A stretch of DNA of 64,000 nt from Bacteroidaceae bacterium (GCA_024688885.1 JAILDV010000055.1:55634-119633), one strand, 5' to 3'. Counted from the stretch's first letter, positions 9,535 to 17,679 are shown. Notes: a model not told the origin generated them from the letters alone. Made by a program: numbers and translations.

Positions 9535-9625
9535 CTTTTACCTCTAAAAGTGACCTCGTTATGCCCTGCCTAAAATATGTGGAAGAATGACATACAAAAC
9601 AAAGAAGCGAACCGAGCAATCTTGC

Positions 9626-9958
9626 TCAGAAGACAGCAGCAATCTTGCGGATACTACGCAGCCGAGAAAGAAAAGACTGGTTGCGTTTGGCTGCCAATAG
9701 GTTGTAGCGAGTCTGCATGGCTAGCAAGGGAGAGGCGGGAAGATCAAGAGCTGCCTCAAGCAGCAATGCCAATTCTGTGTTCAGCGGACGTTTGCCGTTC
9801 AGCACCTCGTTCAACTGCGAATACGCTACCCCTATCTCCTCAGCCAATTTTCGCTGAGAAATGCCGCGATACTCTATTTCATCCTTAATCACTTCGCCTG
9901 GATGTGTCAGATAGGCAGGCTCCAAATTGTTTGCAATCATTTTATTATCCATTCCCAT
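9626..9958 (-). CDS. higA: HigA-family antitoxin (XRE helix-turn-helix)
   Basis: A 110-residue antitoxin. AYLTHPGEVIKDEIEYRGIS followed by QRKLAEEIGVAYSQLNEVLN and GKRPLNTELALLLEAAL is the classic HigA helix-turn-helix pattern. It should neutralise the toxin encoded 6 bp upstream and repress the shared promoter. Start is MGMDNK at 9958; MDNK two codons later is possible. The toxin-before-antitoxin order is normal for higBA. Confidence 0.92.
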   Translation of the reverse strand: MGMDNKMIANNLEPAYLTHPGEVIKDEIEYRGISQRKLAEEIGVAYSQLNEVLNGKRPLNTELALLLEAALDLPASPLLAMQTRYNLLAAKRNQSFLSRLRSIRKIAAVF

Positions 9959-9964
9959 GTTCCG

Positions 9965-10282
9965 TTACTTGTAATGGTTTGACAAATCCACTATGCTACA
10001 AACTTCTGCAAAGGTTTCATCACCTTGCAGAATTTCTCTGAATTCAATGCGGTACTGGTCATTTATTCTGACAGAGGAAAGTCCCTCCTTATCACCATGC
10101 AACTTTTCATAATGAAGACCACCATAATGAGTCAGCCCCTGCACATTTGTTTGAGCCATCATCAAATCAATCGTTCGGACATATTTCTTCACGATTTGTG
10201 GCTGATAGCGGCGTTTCTTGTCTTTCGGCTTTTTACCCTCATACAAGTCCCGTAGATATTCCTCTTCAAAAACAATAATCAT
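9965..10282 (-). CDS. higB: HigB/RelE-type toxin
   Basis: A 105-residue toxin of the RelE/HigB fold. YGGLHYEKLHGDKEGLSSVR followed by INDQYRIEFRE and a C-terminal EVCSIVDLSNHYK is the family pattern: a basic substrate face, then RINDQYRI on the central strand. HigB toxins cut mRNA on the ribosome. N-terminal residues about 15-45 are unusually basic (KKPKDKKRRYQPQIVKK). Full length and intact, it forms an operon with higA. Confidence 0.88.
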   Translation of the reverse strand: MIIVFEEEYLRDLYEGKKPKDKKRRYQPQIVKKYVRTIDLMMAQTNVQGLTHYGGLHYEKLHGDKEGLSSVRINDQYRIEFREILQGDETFAEVCSIVDLSNHYK

Positions 10283-10305
10283 AGGTGCAAATGTGCTATT
10301 GTTTG

Positions 10306-10337
10306 CAAAGATACCTCAAATTAAATGTATTCACAAA
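10306..10337 (-). promoter_or_regulatory. higBA promoter
   Basis: On the minus strand the -7 box is TATCTTTG (10306-10313) and the -33 box TTTG (10334-10337), with 20 bp between them. It is about 25 bp from the higB start. Nearby TTGCGAA/TTCGCA half-sites (10338-10358) could bind the antitoxin. Confidence 0.75.
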
Positions 10338-10450
10338 TTTGCGAACACTTTTTCGCATCTTTCAATACAATTTTTCCTCAAAAAAGAGTGTTTGCAATAA
10401 AATAGTGCGATTTTTTCCTTACTGTGTGATTTTTCACCCTTTTCTTTTCG

Positions 10451-10468
10451 TTGCGAAAATTTTCGCAA
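10451..10468. promoter_or_regulatory. 18-bp perfect palindrome
   Basis: TTGCGAAAATTTTCGCAA is self-complementary over all 18 bases and lies 17 bp before the ATG of the ATPase remnant. It looks like an operator or the site of an autoregulator; related half-sites (TTTGCGAAC, TTTCGCA) occur near the higBA promoter. Confidence 0.6.
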
Positions 10469-10484
10469 TGAAAAAAATCGCAAT

Positions 10485-10744
10485 ATGGGAAACCCTTTCA
10501 AATTCGGAACTATCGTTGATGGCAAGTATTTTACTGACAGAACGCAAGCACATTGTCATCAATATGCAGAGTGTGACTAGCATTCAAAACTTTGCCTCCT
10601 TTTGCAGACAAAACCATTCCCACCAGTACCACTTTCAGTGTCCTCAAGAAATTGATGAAGCAGGGCTATGTTATCAAAACTGATCATTACGAAATAGAAG
10701 ACCCATTCTTCAAACGATGGGTAGCAAAAAGGGATAAGATATAA
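10485..10744 (+). pseudogene. remnant of archaeal-type (pfam01637-like) ATPase
   Basis: The ATG at 10485 encodes MGNPFKFGTIVDGKYFTDRT, the usual N-terminus of this ATPase family, but the frame hits TAG about 30 codons later. A different frame near the 3' end encodes TIPTSTTFSVLKKLMKQGYV and IEDPFFKRWVAKRDKI before TAA at 10742-10744, matching the family's winged-helix and C-terminal pattern. Everything between (Walker motifs, about 300 residues) is missing, so a large internal deletion has removed the body. Family assignment is from memory of the conserved ends. Confidence 0.75.
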
Positions 10745-10868
10745 TCCTATCAATAAGCAAAGTTACGGCACATAAATGACGTTATCAAAATAGTCTAAAT
10801 AATTCGGAAAAAGTTAGACTTTTCTAATGTTTTGTCCTAAATTGTAGACTTTTCTACGTTTTGCAACT

Positions 10869-10960
10869 CGTTTGTGAGGGACACTTACGTTCGTTTACGG
10901 GCAAGACTTACGTTCGTTTGTGGGGGACACTTGCATGCGCTTGTGAGGGAGACTTATTGT
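10869..10960. repeat. 23-bp-period array, CGTTTGTGGG type
   Basis: Four units at 10869, 10892, 10915 and 10938 (CGTTTGTGAGGGACACTTAC, CGTTTACGGGCAAGACTTAC, CGTTTGTGGGGGACACTTGC, CGCTTGTGAGGGAGACTTAT), exactly 23 bp apart. The same unit appears at 56992-57037. Confidence 0.92.
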
Positions 10961-11093
10961 TTTGAATGAGGAATGAGGAAAGATGCGGTTGAGCGAGTGC
11001 AGAGGTCAAGCTTGTTTGGACTATGCCGAGCGTGAGCATCTTCGGCGAAGCCAATGAGGAATTGCCATGCGGGTGTGACTGTCAACTGTCATT

Positions 11094-11272
11094 TAGCGGA
11101 GCGCACCACGCACCACGCACCATTTTCAATTTTTCATTTCCACACCACGCATGTTTCAAGTAAGTTTATATTATATTTATAATATAAAAATTAATACACA
11201 CATTCATGACGCCCTGTTGCGTACCAATAGAAAACGGAAAATGGCACGTGGTGCGTGGTGCGCACTCCGTTA
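11094..11272. repeat. inverted repeat with GCACCAC heptamer arms
   Basis: The arm 11094-11127 (TAGCGGAGCGCACCACGCAC and on to ATTTTC) is the near-perfect reverse complement of 11237-11272. The arms contain the 7-bp unit GCACCAC. The middle holds an A/T hairpin (TTTATATTAT-ATTT-ATAATATAAA, 11165-11188). No open frame fills it, so it looks like a small non-autonomous or structural element. Confidence 0.85.
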
Positions 11273-11304
11273 GATGGACAAATATTTCTTCCCTCCTTCC
11301 ACCA

Positions 11305-11457
11305 CAATCTCAAATCTCAGAATCTCAGTTGTTTTTTAAGCCATATTCCTTTCTCACATCCTCTTATTATTATATATTTATACATATTATACAATAGGAG
11401 CAAGTTCCGACATAGAAGGTACCTTTATTTCTAACTGAGATTTGAGATTTGAGACTG
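11305..11457. repeat. inverted repeat with AATCTCA heptamer arms
   Basis: The arm 11305-11331 (CAATCTCAAATCTCAGAATC and on) is complementary to 11433-11457 (AACTGAGATTTGAGATTTGA and on). The arms use AATCTCA/TGAGATT units. The middle is A/T-rich (TTATTATTATATATTTATAC). It has the same layout as the adjacent element at 11094-11272. Confidence 0.85.
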
Positions 11458-11498
11458 TTCAATGATTTCTTCTCTATAAGGTCTTTCTCTATAACCCA

Positions 11499-11539
11499 AT
11501 GTTATTATCCAATAAGGATACCTTATTTCCCAATAACAT
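11499..11539. repeat. two-stem palindrome downstream of secreted-protein gene
   Basis: ATGTTATT-atcc-AATAAGG-ata-CCTTATT-tccc-AATAACAT is symmetric except for a 4-base internal mismatch. It lies 76 bp past the stop of the minus-strand gene at 11616 and could act as its terminator, although no T-run follows directly. Confidence 0.6.
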
Positions 11540-11615
11540 GTTTCTGCTGGGGAATAACATAAACGAAGGTGAACACGAGTTGTGCCCACCTTCATTTCGT
11601 TGTATTGTATAAGGA

Positions 11616-12704
11616 TTACTTCACATACACTTTCTTGCCATTAAAGAGATAAACACCCTTTTCGGTTGGCTTGCCTTCCAGTTGTCTGCCGTCTAAGGTG
11701 TAGTAAACCTCATTGACAGCTGAATCAATTGGAATGCTGTTGATGCTTGTTGCCAGCCATGCTTCGTATTCGGCATTGTATTCTGCTTTCTTTGTCCGCG
11801 AAAGCTCACCCTCGGACAAAATGTAGATGCCATGAATCTGGACGCCAGCAGAGCTGACGCGGATGAATATTTCATTTGTATCTGAATACATGCGGCGACC
11901 GAATGTCCATGAATTCGCAAGCCCCACTGGGATTACATCGCCCATCTGGATCCAACTCTCACCATCAACAGAATATTCCACCTTCAAGCAAGTGAGTTCC
12001 TTCGTCGACCCCTGCTTGCTGGCGAGCACAACGACATCAAGAGGTGACATGAATTTACATAGTGAAACAATTCTGGCATAACTGTCAGCATCGGCAGTCT
12101 TCCCGAAAAGAAGAGCGTCATCGTAAAGCTTTTGATAAGACTGTGCGAACAGTAGCCCATCCATGAGAGACTCTGGATGACCTTCATCGTGGGAGGTGGT
12201 GTTCACGACAGCATTGTTCTTCAGCGGCACCACTTGCATCACCTGCCCCATAGAGGTTAATTTCCAATCCCCTCCTGTCAAATCCACTGTTTCAGTCACT
12301 CCACTCGTAGGGACATCTTTCCAATCAAAACAATAGCCGTCGTTGGCAACGAATTGCTCATGGGCTTTGGAAGGGTCAAAAGTGCTCATGGCATCAATGT
12401 ATACACGAGCATTATTCACCACTACTCGTTTGGTGGCGATTTCCGACTTGCTCTCGCCACTGATGGCAAAAGCGGTGACATCGGCAGGAGCCGTCAAAAA
12501 GAAAGGAGCGAAATATTTCTGTGAATCGTCCGTGGAATTGCTGCCCGTGAAGTTATACCAAATTTCTGCTCCGTCAGCATTCGCAAGGGTCACCTTCGTC
12601 TCGCCGTCCTTGCAATCAAAACTGAAGGCTGGCGCACTCACCTGTGCATTGACAGCCATCACCACGCTTGCGAACATGGCTCCAAAAAGTAATTGTTTTT
12701 TCAT
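11616..12704 (-). CDS. secreted protein of unknown function with sorting-like C-terminal tail
   Basis: A 362-residue protein from the ATG at 12704, which gives a clean signal peptide (MKKQLLFGAMFASVVMAVNA); the frame opens 13 codons earlier, but that stretch is the A/T-rich leader. I recognise no enzyme domain. Residues about 20-110 look like a beta-sandwich (chitobiase-like, with TLANADGAEIWYNFTG). The middle part, with VVPLKNNAVVNTTSH and LTCLKVEYSVDGESWIQMGD, resembles a lectin/discoidin-type sandwich. The end (YTLDGRQLEGKPTEKGVYLF, then NGKKVYVK) matches the tail shared by other secreted proteins in this window. A surface or secreted binding protein is the best guess. Confidence 0.7.
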   Translation of the reverse strand: MKKQLLFGAMFASVVMAVNAQVSAPAFSFDCKDGETKVTLANADGAEIWYNFTGSNSTDDSQKYFAPFFLTAPADVTAFAISGESKSEIATKRVVVNNARVYIDAMSTFDPSKAHEQFVANDGYCFDWKDVPTSGVTETVDLTGGDWKLTSMGQVMQVVPLKNNAVVNTTSHDEGHPESLMDGLLFAQSYQKLYDDALLFGKTADADSYARIVSLCKFMSPLDVVVLASKQGSTKELTCLKVEYSVDGESWIQMGDVIPVGLANSWTFGRRMYSDTNEIFIRVSSAGVQIHGIYILSEGELSRTKKAEYNAEYEAWLATSINSIPIDSAVNEVYYTLDGRQLEGKPTEKGVYLFNGKKVYVK

Positions 12705-13002
12705 AATTGTTTTTGTTTTTAGATTAATACTATTTGAATACATACAAAGAAAACGTGGACATTTTACTTCGTCTACGTTCTCTCAGGCATCGCCAAACGC
12801 CCATTTTTCCTAAACGTGTAAATGCCCACGCCTAACAGCGTGAACAATCTACTTTCGTTCTTGATAAATTTCAATTTTGGCGAATTAGAGAGAACAAGAA
12901 TCTAAAAGTGGATATTCATCCTATATGTCTTTTTTATGTTTTTTCTTATCCCATAGGCATAAGTTTTTAAGTTTTAAAATTATTTCATTATTTCTTTGCC
13001 TG
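12705..13002 (-). other. long 5' leader of the secreted-protein gene
   Basis: About 290 bp separate the predicted start of transcription (near 12996) from the ATG at 12704. The leader contains no ORF on the minus strand that I would support. It is long for a Bacteroidetes mRNA and may hold a regulatory RNA structure, though I recognise no known riboswitch core. Confidence 0.45.
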
Positions 13003-13034
13003 CAAAAGTACAAAACTTTTATATACCCAACAAC
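13003..13034 (-). promoter_or_regulatory. promoter for the secreted-protein gene
   Basis: On the minus strand the -7 box TACTTTTG (13003-13010) has a GTTG -33 box at 13031-13034, 20 bp upstream. Confidence 0.6.
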
Positions 13035-13181
13035 AAATTGCACAAAAAATTTTGTTGAATCAATTATTCTCTGAAAAACATGGTCATGCTATTCCACTTA
13101 TTTACATCTTATGAATACGAGTAAGTGCTTTATAAGATTATGGCAATTTTTATGAGATAGAGAATTTTTTGAGGATGGATG

Positions 13182-13213
13182 TTTGGTGGCATTGCCTTTT
13201 TTATGTACCTTTG
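13182..13213 (+). promoter_or_regulatory. promoter for the orphan antitoxin
   Basis: TTTG at 13182-13185 and TACCTTTG at 13206-13213 are 20 bp apart, an exact Bacteroidetes -33/-7 match, 27 bp before the ATG at 13240. Confidence 0.78.
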
Positions 13214-13239
13214 CATTTGTAATATCAAAAAAGTAAAAT

Positions 13240-13473
13240 ATGGCATTCGTGGCAACTGCGCCCACCGAGGGGCAACTGATAGTAAATGTAGAAGATATAT
13301 CTATGTTGAAAAGTCTCAAAAAGGCAATCAGTATGATGCGTGGCGTGACAAAAATCACAATTCCTCGCTCTCGTCAACTTTCTTCTTATGAGCGCTCCTT
13401 ACGTGATCTTGATAAGGGACGTGTGTATAAGTATGATAGTTTGGATGACTTAATCAAAGAAATCGAGGGATGA
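13240..13473 (+). CDS. small antitoxin-like protein (partner toxin truncated)
   Basis: A 77-residue protein: MAFVATAPTEGQLIVNVEDI, then SMLKSLKKAISMMRGVTKI, then a charged tail YKYDSLDDLIKEIEG. Length, the N-terminal strand and the acidic C-terminus fit antitoxins of RelE/YafQ-type toxins in Bacteroidetes. It has its own promoter, and its stop overlaps the start of a toxin stub by 4 bp (ATGA), the usual antitoxin-toxin coupling. With no intact toxin it is an orphan; it might still act as a repressor or protect against related toxins. Confidence 0.6.
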   Translation: MAFVATAPTEGQLIVNVEDISMLKSLKKAISMMRGVTKITIPRSRQLSSYERSLRDLDKGRVYKYDSLDDLIKEIEG

Positions 13474-13538
13474 AAACGAAATACGAACTGCACATCACTG
13501 GTGAGTTCAAACAAAATTTGAAACTCTGCGTGTCATGA
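13470..13538 (+). pseudogene. truncated YafQ/RelE-like toxin
   Basis: The ATG overlaps the antitoxin stop. The frame encodes 22 residues beginning MKTKYELHITGEFKQNLKLC, which matches the first strand and helix of YafQ-type toxins, and then ends at TGA. The remaining roughly 70 residues, including the catalytic ones, are absent downstream. Confidence 0.6.
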
Positions 13539-13664
13539 TTAATACTGGCACTCATTCCGATCTTTTCGGGAAAAAGAAGCGTAAGTAAATTCTTCTATTG
13601 CCCAGTGAAATAGCCATTGGAATTCCCCTCCATATAAGCTTTCCCTTTGTAAAAAACAATTATT

Positions 13665-14069
13665 ATGGCAAATTATATTTTTGAACTGAAGGACAAGGTG
13701 CGCGACTATGAGTGCGACCTGCAGGGCATTGTGAATAATGCGAATTATCAGCACTATTTGGAGCATTGCCGACATGAGTTTCTGTTGGCACACAACATCA
13801 GTTTCGCAGAATTGCATGAGAAAGGGACGGATGCCGTGGTGGCTCGGCTGACTATGCAGTTTAAGGTGCCACTGAAGAGTCGTGATGAGTATGTGACGAA
13901 GCTCTGGATCAAGAAGGAAGGCGTACGCTATATTTTTATGCAGGACATTTTCCGTCTGCCCGACATGAAGCTGTGCATCCGTGCACAGGTGGATTCGGTG
14001 TGCCTCGTGAATGGCACACTGGCTGAAAGCCCTGAACTGAATGAGAAGTTTGCTCCCTTTCTTCAATAG
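13665..14069 (+). CDS. YbgC-like hotdog-fold acyl-CoA thioesterase
   Basis: A 134-residue 4-hydroxybenzoyl-CoA thioesterase family protein. The signature is DYECDLQGIVNNANYQHYLE, with the catalytic-position Asp/Gly and conserved Asn-Tyr, then VARLTMQFKVPLKSRDEYV. It should hydrolyse acyl-CoA or acyl-ACP thioesters; the substrate is unknown. dprA follows after 40 bp on the same strand, and that gap is a heptamer repeat that begins at the stop codon (TAG of TAGTTTAGAG). Confidence 0.88.
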   Translation: MANYIFELKDKVRDYECDLQGIVNNANYQHYLEHCRHEFLLAHNISFAELHEKGTDAVVARLTMQFKVPLKSRDEYVTKLWIKKEGVRYIFMQDIFRLPDMKLCIRAQVDSVCLVNGTLAESPELNEKFAPFLQ

Positions 14070-14104
14070 TTTAGAGTTTAGGGATTAGAGTTTAGGGCTA
14101 AGGG
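14070..14104. repeat. TTTAGAG/TTTAGGG heptamer array
   Basis: Units TTTAGAG, TTTAGGG, ATTAGAG, TTTAGGG, CTAAGGG at 7-bp spacing fill the gap between the thioesterase stop and the dprA start. The unit is the same as in the array at 3298-3367. Confidence 0.9.
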
Positions 14105-14109
14105 TTTTC

Positions 14110-15237
14110 ATGAACACGCAGGAAATAGTCTCTTCCATCGCGCTGACCAAACTGAATGGTTTGAGTCTGCTGAATGCCCGTACTCTGCTGGATTCGTTGG
14201 GGTCGGCAAGTGAGGTGTTTGCCCATCGGAAGGACATTGTGGACATCATCCCTGATGCGAGCAAGCGGTTGGTGGCTGCTTTTGACCATACTGACGAGGC
14301 GTTGAGGCTGGCAGAGGAGGAGATGAAGTTTGTGGAGCAGAAGAGGCTGAGGGTGCTCACGCTGAATGACGAGGATTATCCGCAGCGGCTGAGGGAGTGT
14401 GAGGATGCGCCGCTGGTGCTCTATTATTGTGGTTCTGCTAACCTGAATAGCCAACATGTCGTCAGCATCGTGGGCACAAGGAAGTGTTCGGAGTATGGGC
14501 GTGAGGTGTGCAATAATTTCATTGCCGACTTGAAACGATACTGTCCCGACATGCTGATTGTGAGCGGTCTGGCATACGGAATAGATGTTTGTGCCCATCG
14601 TGCTGCACTCGATAATGGCATGCAGACGGTGGGTGTGCTGGCTCATGGATTGGACACCATCTACCCTTCGATGCATCGGCAGACAGCTGCTGACATGGTG
14701 CATCGGCAAGGAGGGCTGTTGACGGAATATGGTGTTGGCACCACTCCTGAGAAGGGAAACTTTGTGCGCCGCAACCGCATCGTGGCTGGCATGTGCGATG
14801 CCTGCATCGTGGTGGAGAGTTCGGAACGTGGCGGTTCTCTCATCACTGCCGAATTGGCAATGGAATACAACCGTGATGTGTTTGCTTTTCCGGGACGGGT
14901 GTATGACGAATACAGCAGGGGATGCAATAACCTCATCCGTCGTCAGCAAGCCACGTTGCTCACCTGTGCTGCCGACCTTCTTGACGCGATGGGGTGGGAT
15001 AATCCACTGAAAAAAGATTCGAAACGGAAAGTGGTGCAGCAGGAACTTTTCCCCGACCTTACTGACGAGGAACGTGTGTTGGTGAACACGCTCAAGGATG
15101 TGGATGATAAACACATCAATCAGATAGCCATCGATGCCAACATTCCTTATTCACGCGCCAGCATGATTCTTTTCGACTTGGAAATGAAGGGAATTGTAAA
15201 AGCGCTGGGAGGAGCGAGGTATAGGCTGGTGCATTAA
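14110..15237 (+). CDS. dprA: DNA-processing protein DprA
   Basis: A 375-residue DprA/Smf, which loads RecA on incoming single-stranded DNA during transformation. An N-terminal helix-hairpin-helix-like region (residues 1-60) precedes the Rossmann-like core with VSIVGTRKCSEYGREVC near 118, SGLAYGIDVCAHRAALDNG near 155, TVGVLAHGLDTIYPSMHR, and ESSERGGSLITAELAMEYNR near 237. A C-terminal winged helix covers about 315-375. Heptamer repeats sit on both sides of the gene. Confidence 0.95.
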   Translation: MNTQEIVSSIALTKLNGLSLLNARTLLDSLGSASEVFAHRKDIVDIIPDASKRLVAAFDHTDEALRLAEEEMKFVEQKRLRVLTLNDEDYPQRLRECEDAPLVLYYCGSANLNSQHVVSIVGTRKCSEYGREVCNNFIADLKRYCPDMLIVSGLAYGIDVCAHRAALDNGMQTVGVLAHGLDTIYPSMHRQTAADMVHRQGGLLTEYGVGTTPEKGNFVRRNRIVAGMCDACIVVESSERGGSLITAELAMEYNRDVFAFPGRVYDEYSRGCNNLIRRQQATLLTCAADLLDAMGWDNPLKKDSKRKVVQQELFPDLTDEERVLVNTLKDVDDKHINQIAIDANIPYSRASMILFDLEMKGIVKALGGARYRLVH

Positions 15238-15345
15238 GAATTAAGAGTTAGGAATTAGGAGTTAGGAGTTGCTATGCGGGGTGTTCCATATGAACAAAGT
15301 AACTTAGATTTTTCACTTTTCACTCTTCACTTTTCACTTCCATAG
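15236..15345. repeat. two heptamer arrays after dprA
   Basis: TTAAGAG, TTAGGAA, TTAGGAG, TTAGGAG units start at the dprA stop codon (15236-15270). TTTTCAC, TTTTCAC, TCTTCAC, TTTTCAC units occupy about 15310-15340. Both have a 7-bp period. Confidence 0.88.
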
Positions 15346-15366
15346 GATTTATCCCTTTTCCCTTCC

Positions 15367-17205
15367 TCACAACGCCTGCATGTCGTTGAGCTTCTTGTAG
15401 TAGCCATTCTGCTCAATCAATTCTTCGTGGGTGCCACGTTCCACAATCTTTCCTTCGTGGAGCACATATATCTCGTTGGCATTCTTGATGGTGGAAAGAC
15501 GGTGGGCAATGGCGATGGTGGTGCGTGACTTCATGAGTTTCTCCAACGCGTCCTGCACGAGGCGTTCACTCTCGGTGTCGAGCGCAGAGGTGGCTTCGTC
15601 GAGAATCAGGATGGGGGGATTCTTCAGGATGGCTCGCGCAATGGAAATGCGCTGACGCTGACCTCCTGAAAGTCTGCCGCCCCTGTCGCCTACATTGGTT
15701 TGATAACCTTGTTCCATCTCCATGATGAAGTCATGGGCATTGGCAATCTTTGCCGCAGCTTCCACCTCTTCCTGTGTGGCATTTTCCACACCGAATGCGA
15801 TGTTGTTGAAGATGGTGTCGTTGAACAGGATGGCTTCCTGATTGACATTTCCAATCAAGCCGCGCAACGAGTGGAGGGAGAGGTTGCGCACATCTTCCCC
15901 GTCAATCTTGATGGCACCAGAGGAGACATCATGATAGCGTGGAATGAGGTCGACGAGCGTGCTCTTTCCTGAACCTGACTGCCCCACCAAGGCAATGGTT
16001 TGACCTTTCTTGATGGTGAGATTGATGTCGTGCAGAATCTCATGCCCTTCAACGTAGGAGAAATGCACATGTTCCAGTTGTATTGAATCGTTGAGTGCCT
16101 CTATATTCTTGGGTTCTGCCACTTCCTTGATGTTGTTTTCGGCATGAAGAATCTTGTTGATGCGCTCCATGGATGCAAGACCTTTCTGAATGCTGTAACC
16201 TGCTTTGGAAAGGTCCTTGATGGGTTGAAGGGTAGAGTAGAGCATGACCAGATAAAAGATGAAGTCGCTTGCCTGAATGGACGAATTGCCTTGGAAGATG
16301 AGATAACCGCCAAACCACAGCACCACCACAATCATGCAGGTGCCGAGGAACTCGCTCACGGGGTGGGCGGCTGACTGTCGGATTGCCACTTTCATGGCGG
16401 CATTGCGGTATTCGTTGTTGACTTTCGTGAAACGCTCCTCCATCTTCCGTTCAGCGATGAATGCCTTGATGATGCGAAGCCCTCCCAGTGTCTCTTCTAT
16501 CTGACTGATGCCGTCGCTCCATTTGGATTGGGCATAGAGCGAACTTGATTTCAACTTCTTTCCGATGCGTCCGATACCTCCTGCCAACAGCGGCACCACC
16601 AGCAGGGTGAACAGGGTGAGTTGCCAAGACATGCCGAAGAGGATGCCTATATAGACGATGATGAAGATGGGGTTCTTGATGATCATGTCGAGCGATGACG
16701 AGATGCTCGCATCTATCTCGTTCACATCGGTGCTGACACGTGCCAGAATGTCACCTTTCCGCTCTTCGGAGAAAAATGAAAGGGGCAGGGAGAGTATCTT
16801 CTTGTAGATGTCTATGCGGATGTCGCGGATGATGCCTGTGCGAAGGGGCATCAAACAGGCTGAACCTCCGAAATAGGCTGCTGTTTTCAGCAAGGTGAGG
16901 AATGCCAGCAGGATGCCCAGAATCAGCAGGGTGGTGGCAGGACCTTGTGTGTCGACCAACATCTGGGAGTAGTAGTAGCCATTGTTCTTTGCCACTTCAA
17001 CCCATTCGTCAATGCTCCCTGCACTCCAAGGCATCAACTCATACCGCTCGGTGTTCACCTTGAAGAGAATCTGTAAGATAGGAATCAGAATGGAGAATGA
17101 AAAGACATTGAAGATGGCTGCCAACACATTCATGCCGAACGTGCTGACGATGTATCCCTTGTAGCGGGCAAAATACTTGCCCATTTGTTGGTAGAATTCT
17201 TTCAC
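15367..17205 (-). CDS. MsbA-like ABC exporter (fused TMD-NBD)
   Basis: A 612-residue half transporter. Six membrane helices occupy residues about 18-330, then a nucleotide-binding domain with Walker A GQSGSGKST near 407, the Q-loop, signature LSGGQRQR near 513, Walker B ILILDEATSALD near 535 and switch AIAHRLST near 568. In Bacteroidetes such proteins often flip lipid A core or other lipids as homodimers; peptide or drug export is possible. The stop codon is followed by the heptamer-rich gap shared with dprA, which converges on it. Confidence 0.85.
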   Translation of the reverse strand: MKEFYQQMGKYFARYKGYIVSTFGMNVLAAIFNVFSFSILIPILQILFKVNTERYELMPWSAGSIDEWVEVAKNNGYYYSQMLVDTQGPATTLLILGILLAFLTLLKTAAYFGGSACLMPLRTGIIRDIRIDIYKKILSLPLSFFSEERKGDILARVSTDVNEIDASISSSLDMIIKNPIFIIVYIGILFGMSWQLTLFTLLVVPLLAGGIGRIGKKLKSSSLYAQSKWSDGISQIEETLGGLRIIKAFIAERKMEERFTKVNNEYRNAAMKVAIRQSAAHPVSEFLGTCMIVVVLWFGGYLIFQGNSSIQASDFIFYLVMLYSTLQPIKDLSKAGYSIQKGLASMERINKILHAENNIKEVAEPKNIEALNDSIQLEHVHFSYVEGHEILHDINLTIKKGQTIALVGQSGSGKSTLVDLIPRYHDVSSGAIKIDGEDVRNLSLHSLRGLIGNVNQEAILFNDTIFNNIAFGVENATQEEVEAAAKIANAHDFIMEMEQGYQTNVGDRGGRLSGGQRQRISIARAILKNPPILILDEATSALDTESERLVQDALEKLMKSRTTIAIAHRLSTIKNANEIYVLHEGKIVERGTHEELIEQNGYYKKLNDMQAL

Positions 17206-17238
17206 ACTCTACATTTTTAGTTTACTCGGAGTTTCGTG

Positions 17239-17679
17239 TCATGAACCCTGCTTGGCCTTGAATGCCATCGCATAGAGTTTCATCTGCTTCATCATGGCCA
17301 AGAGACCATTGCTGCGAGTGGGAGAAAGGTGCTCCTTCAAGCCGATGTCCTCGATGAAATGGAGGTCGGCATTCAGGATGTCTTCGGGTGTCTGGTTGTC
17401 CAACACACGAATGAGCAAGGTGACGATGCCTTTCACAATGAGCGCATCACTCTCTGCCTGAAAATGAATCTTCCCCTCTGGTGTGAGGTCTGCCTGCAAC
17501 CATACACGGCTCTGGCAACCGTCAATGAGATTACTCTCCACCTTATACTGTTCGGGCAGTGGTTCTTGTTCGCTGCCTAAGTCGATGAGCATCTGATACT
17601 TGTCCATCCAATCATCGAAACCATCAAACTCTTCGATGACCTCTTGCTGTATTTCTTCTATAGTCATTGTTCTGTCCAT
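17239..17679 (-). CDS. sufE: SufE-type sulfur acceptor for Fe-S assembly
   Basis: A 146-residue SufE. The family core is visible: DWMDKYQMLIDLGSEQEPLP, then LIDGCQSRVWLQADLTPEGK with the sulfur-accepting Cys, then ALIVKGIVTLLIRVLDNQTP and the C-terminal SPTRSNGLLAMMKQMK. SufE takes persulfide sulfur from SufS and passes it to SufBCD. It overlaps the 3' end of the upstream peptidase gene by 16 bp, so it is co-transcribed and probably coupled. Start may be MDRTM (17679) or MTIEE (17667). Confidence 0.92.
   Translation of the reverse strand: MDRTMTIEEIQQEVIEEFDGFDDWMDKYQMLIDLGSEQEPLPEQYKVESNLIDGCQSRVWLQADLTPEGKIHFQAESDALIVKGIVTLLIRVLDNQTPEDILNADLHFIEDIGLKEHLSPTRSNGLLAMMKQMKLYAMAFKAKQGS

Larger units (their letters stand above)
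8726..9625. other. 900-bp gene-free region made of tandem arrays
   Basis: Between groES and higA there is no credible gene. From about 8946 to 9534 the sequence is a chain of short tandem arrays with 23-bp and 21-bp periods, listed separately. 8726-8945 holds the groES promoter region and nothing else I recognise. About 9140-9230 also shows weak 23-bp phasing (units beginning ACTCATC and AGTCATC). Confidence 0.7.

Noticed and set aside
9577..9888. 103-codon plus-strand ORF
   Set aside because: It is the reverse strand of higA and has no support of its own.
11206..11397. 63-codon ORF in the inverted-repeat region
   Set aside because: It runs through one arm of the element and has no ribosome-binding site or recognisable motif.
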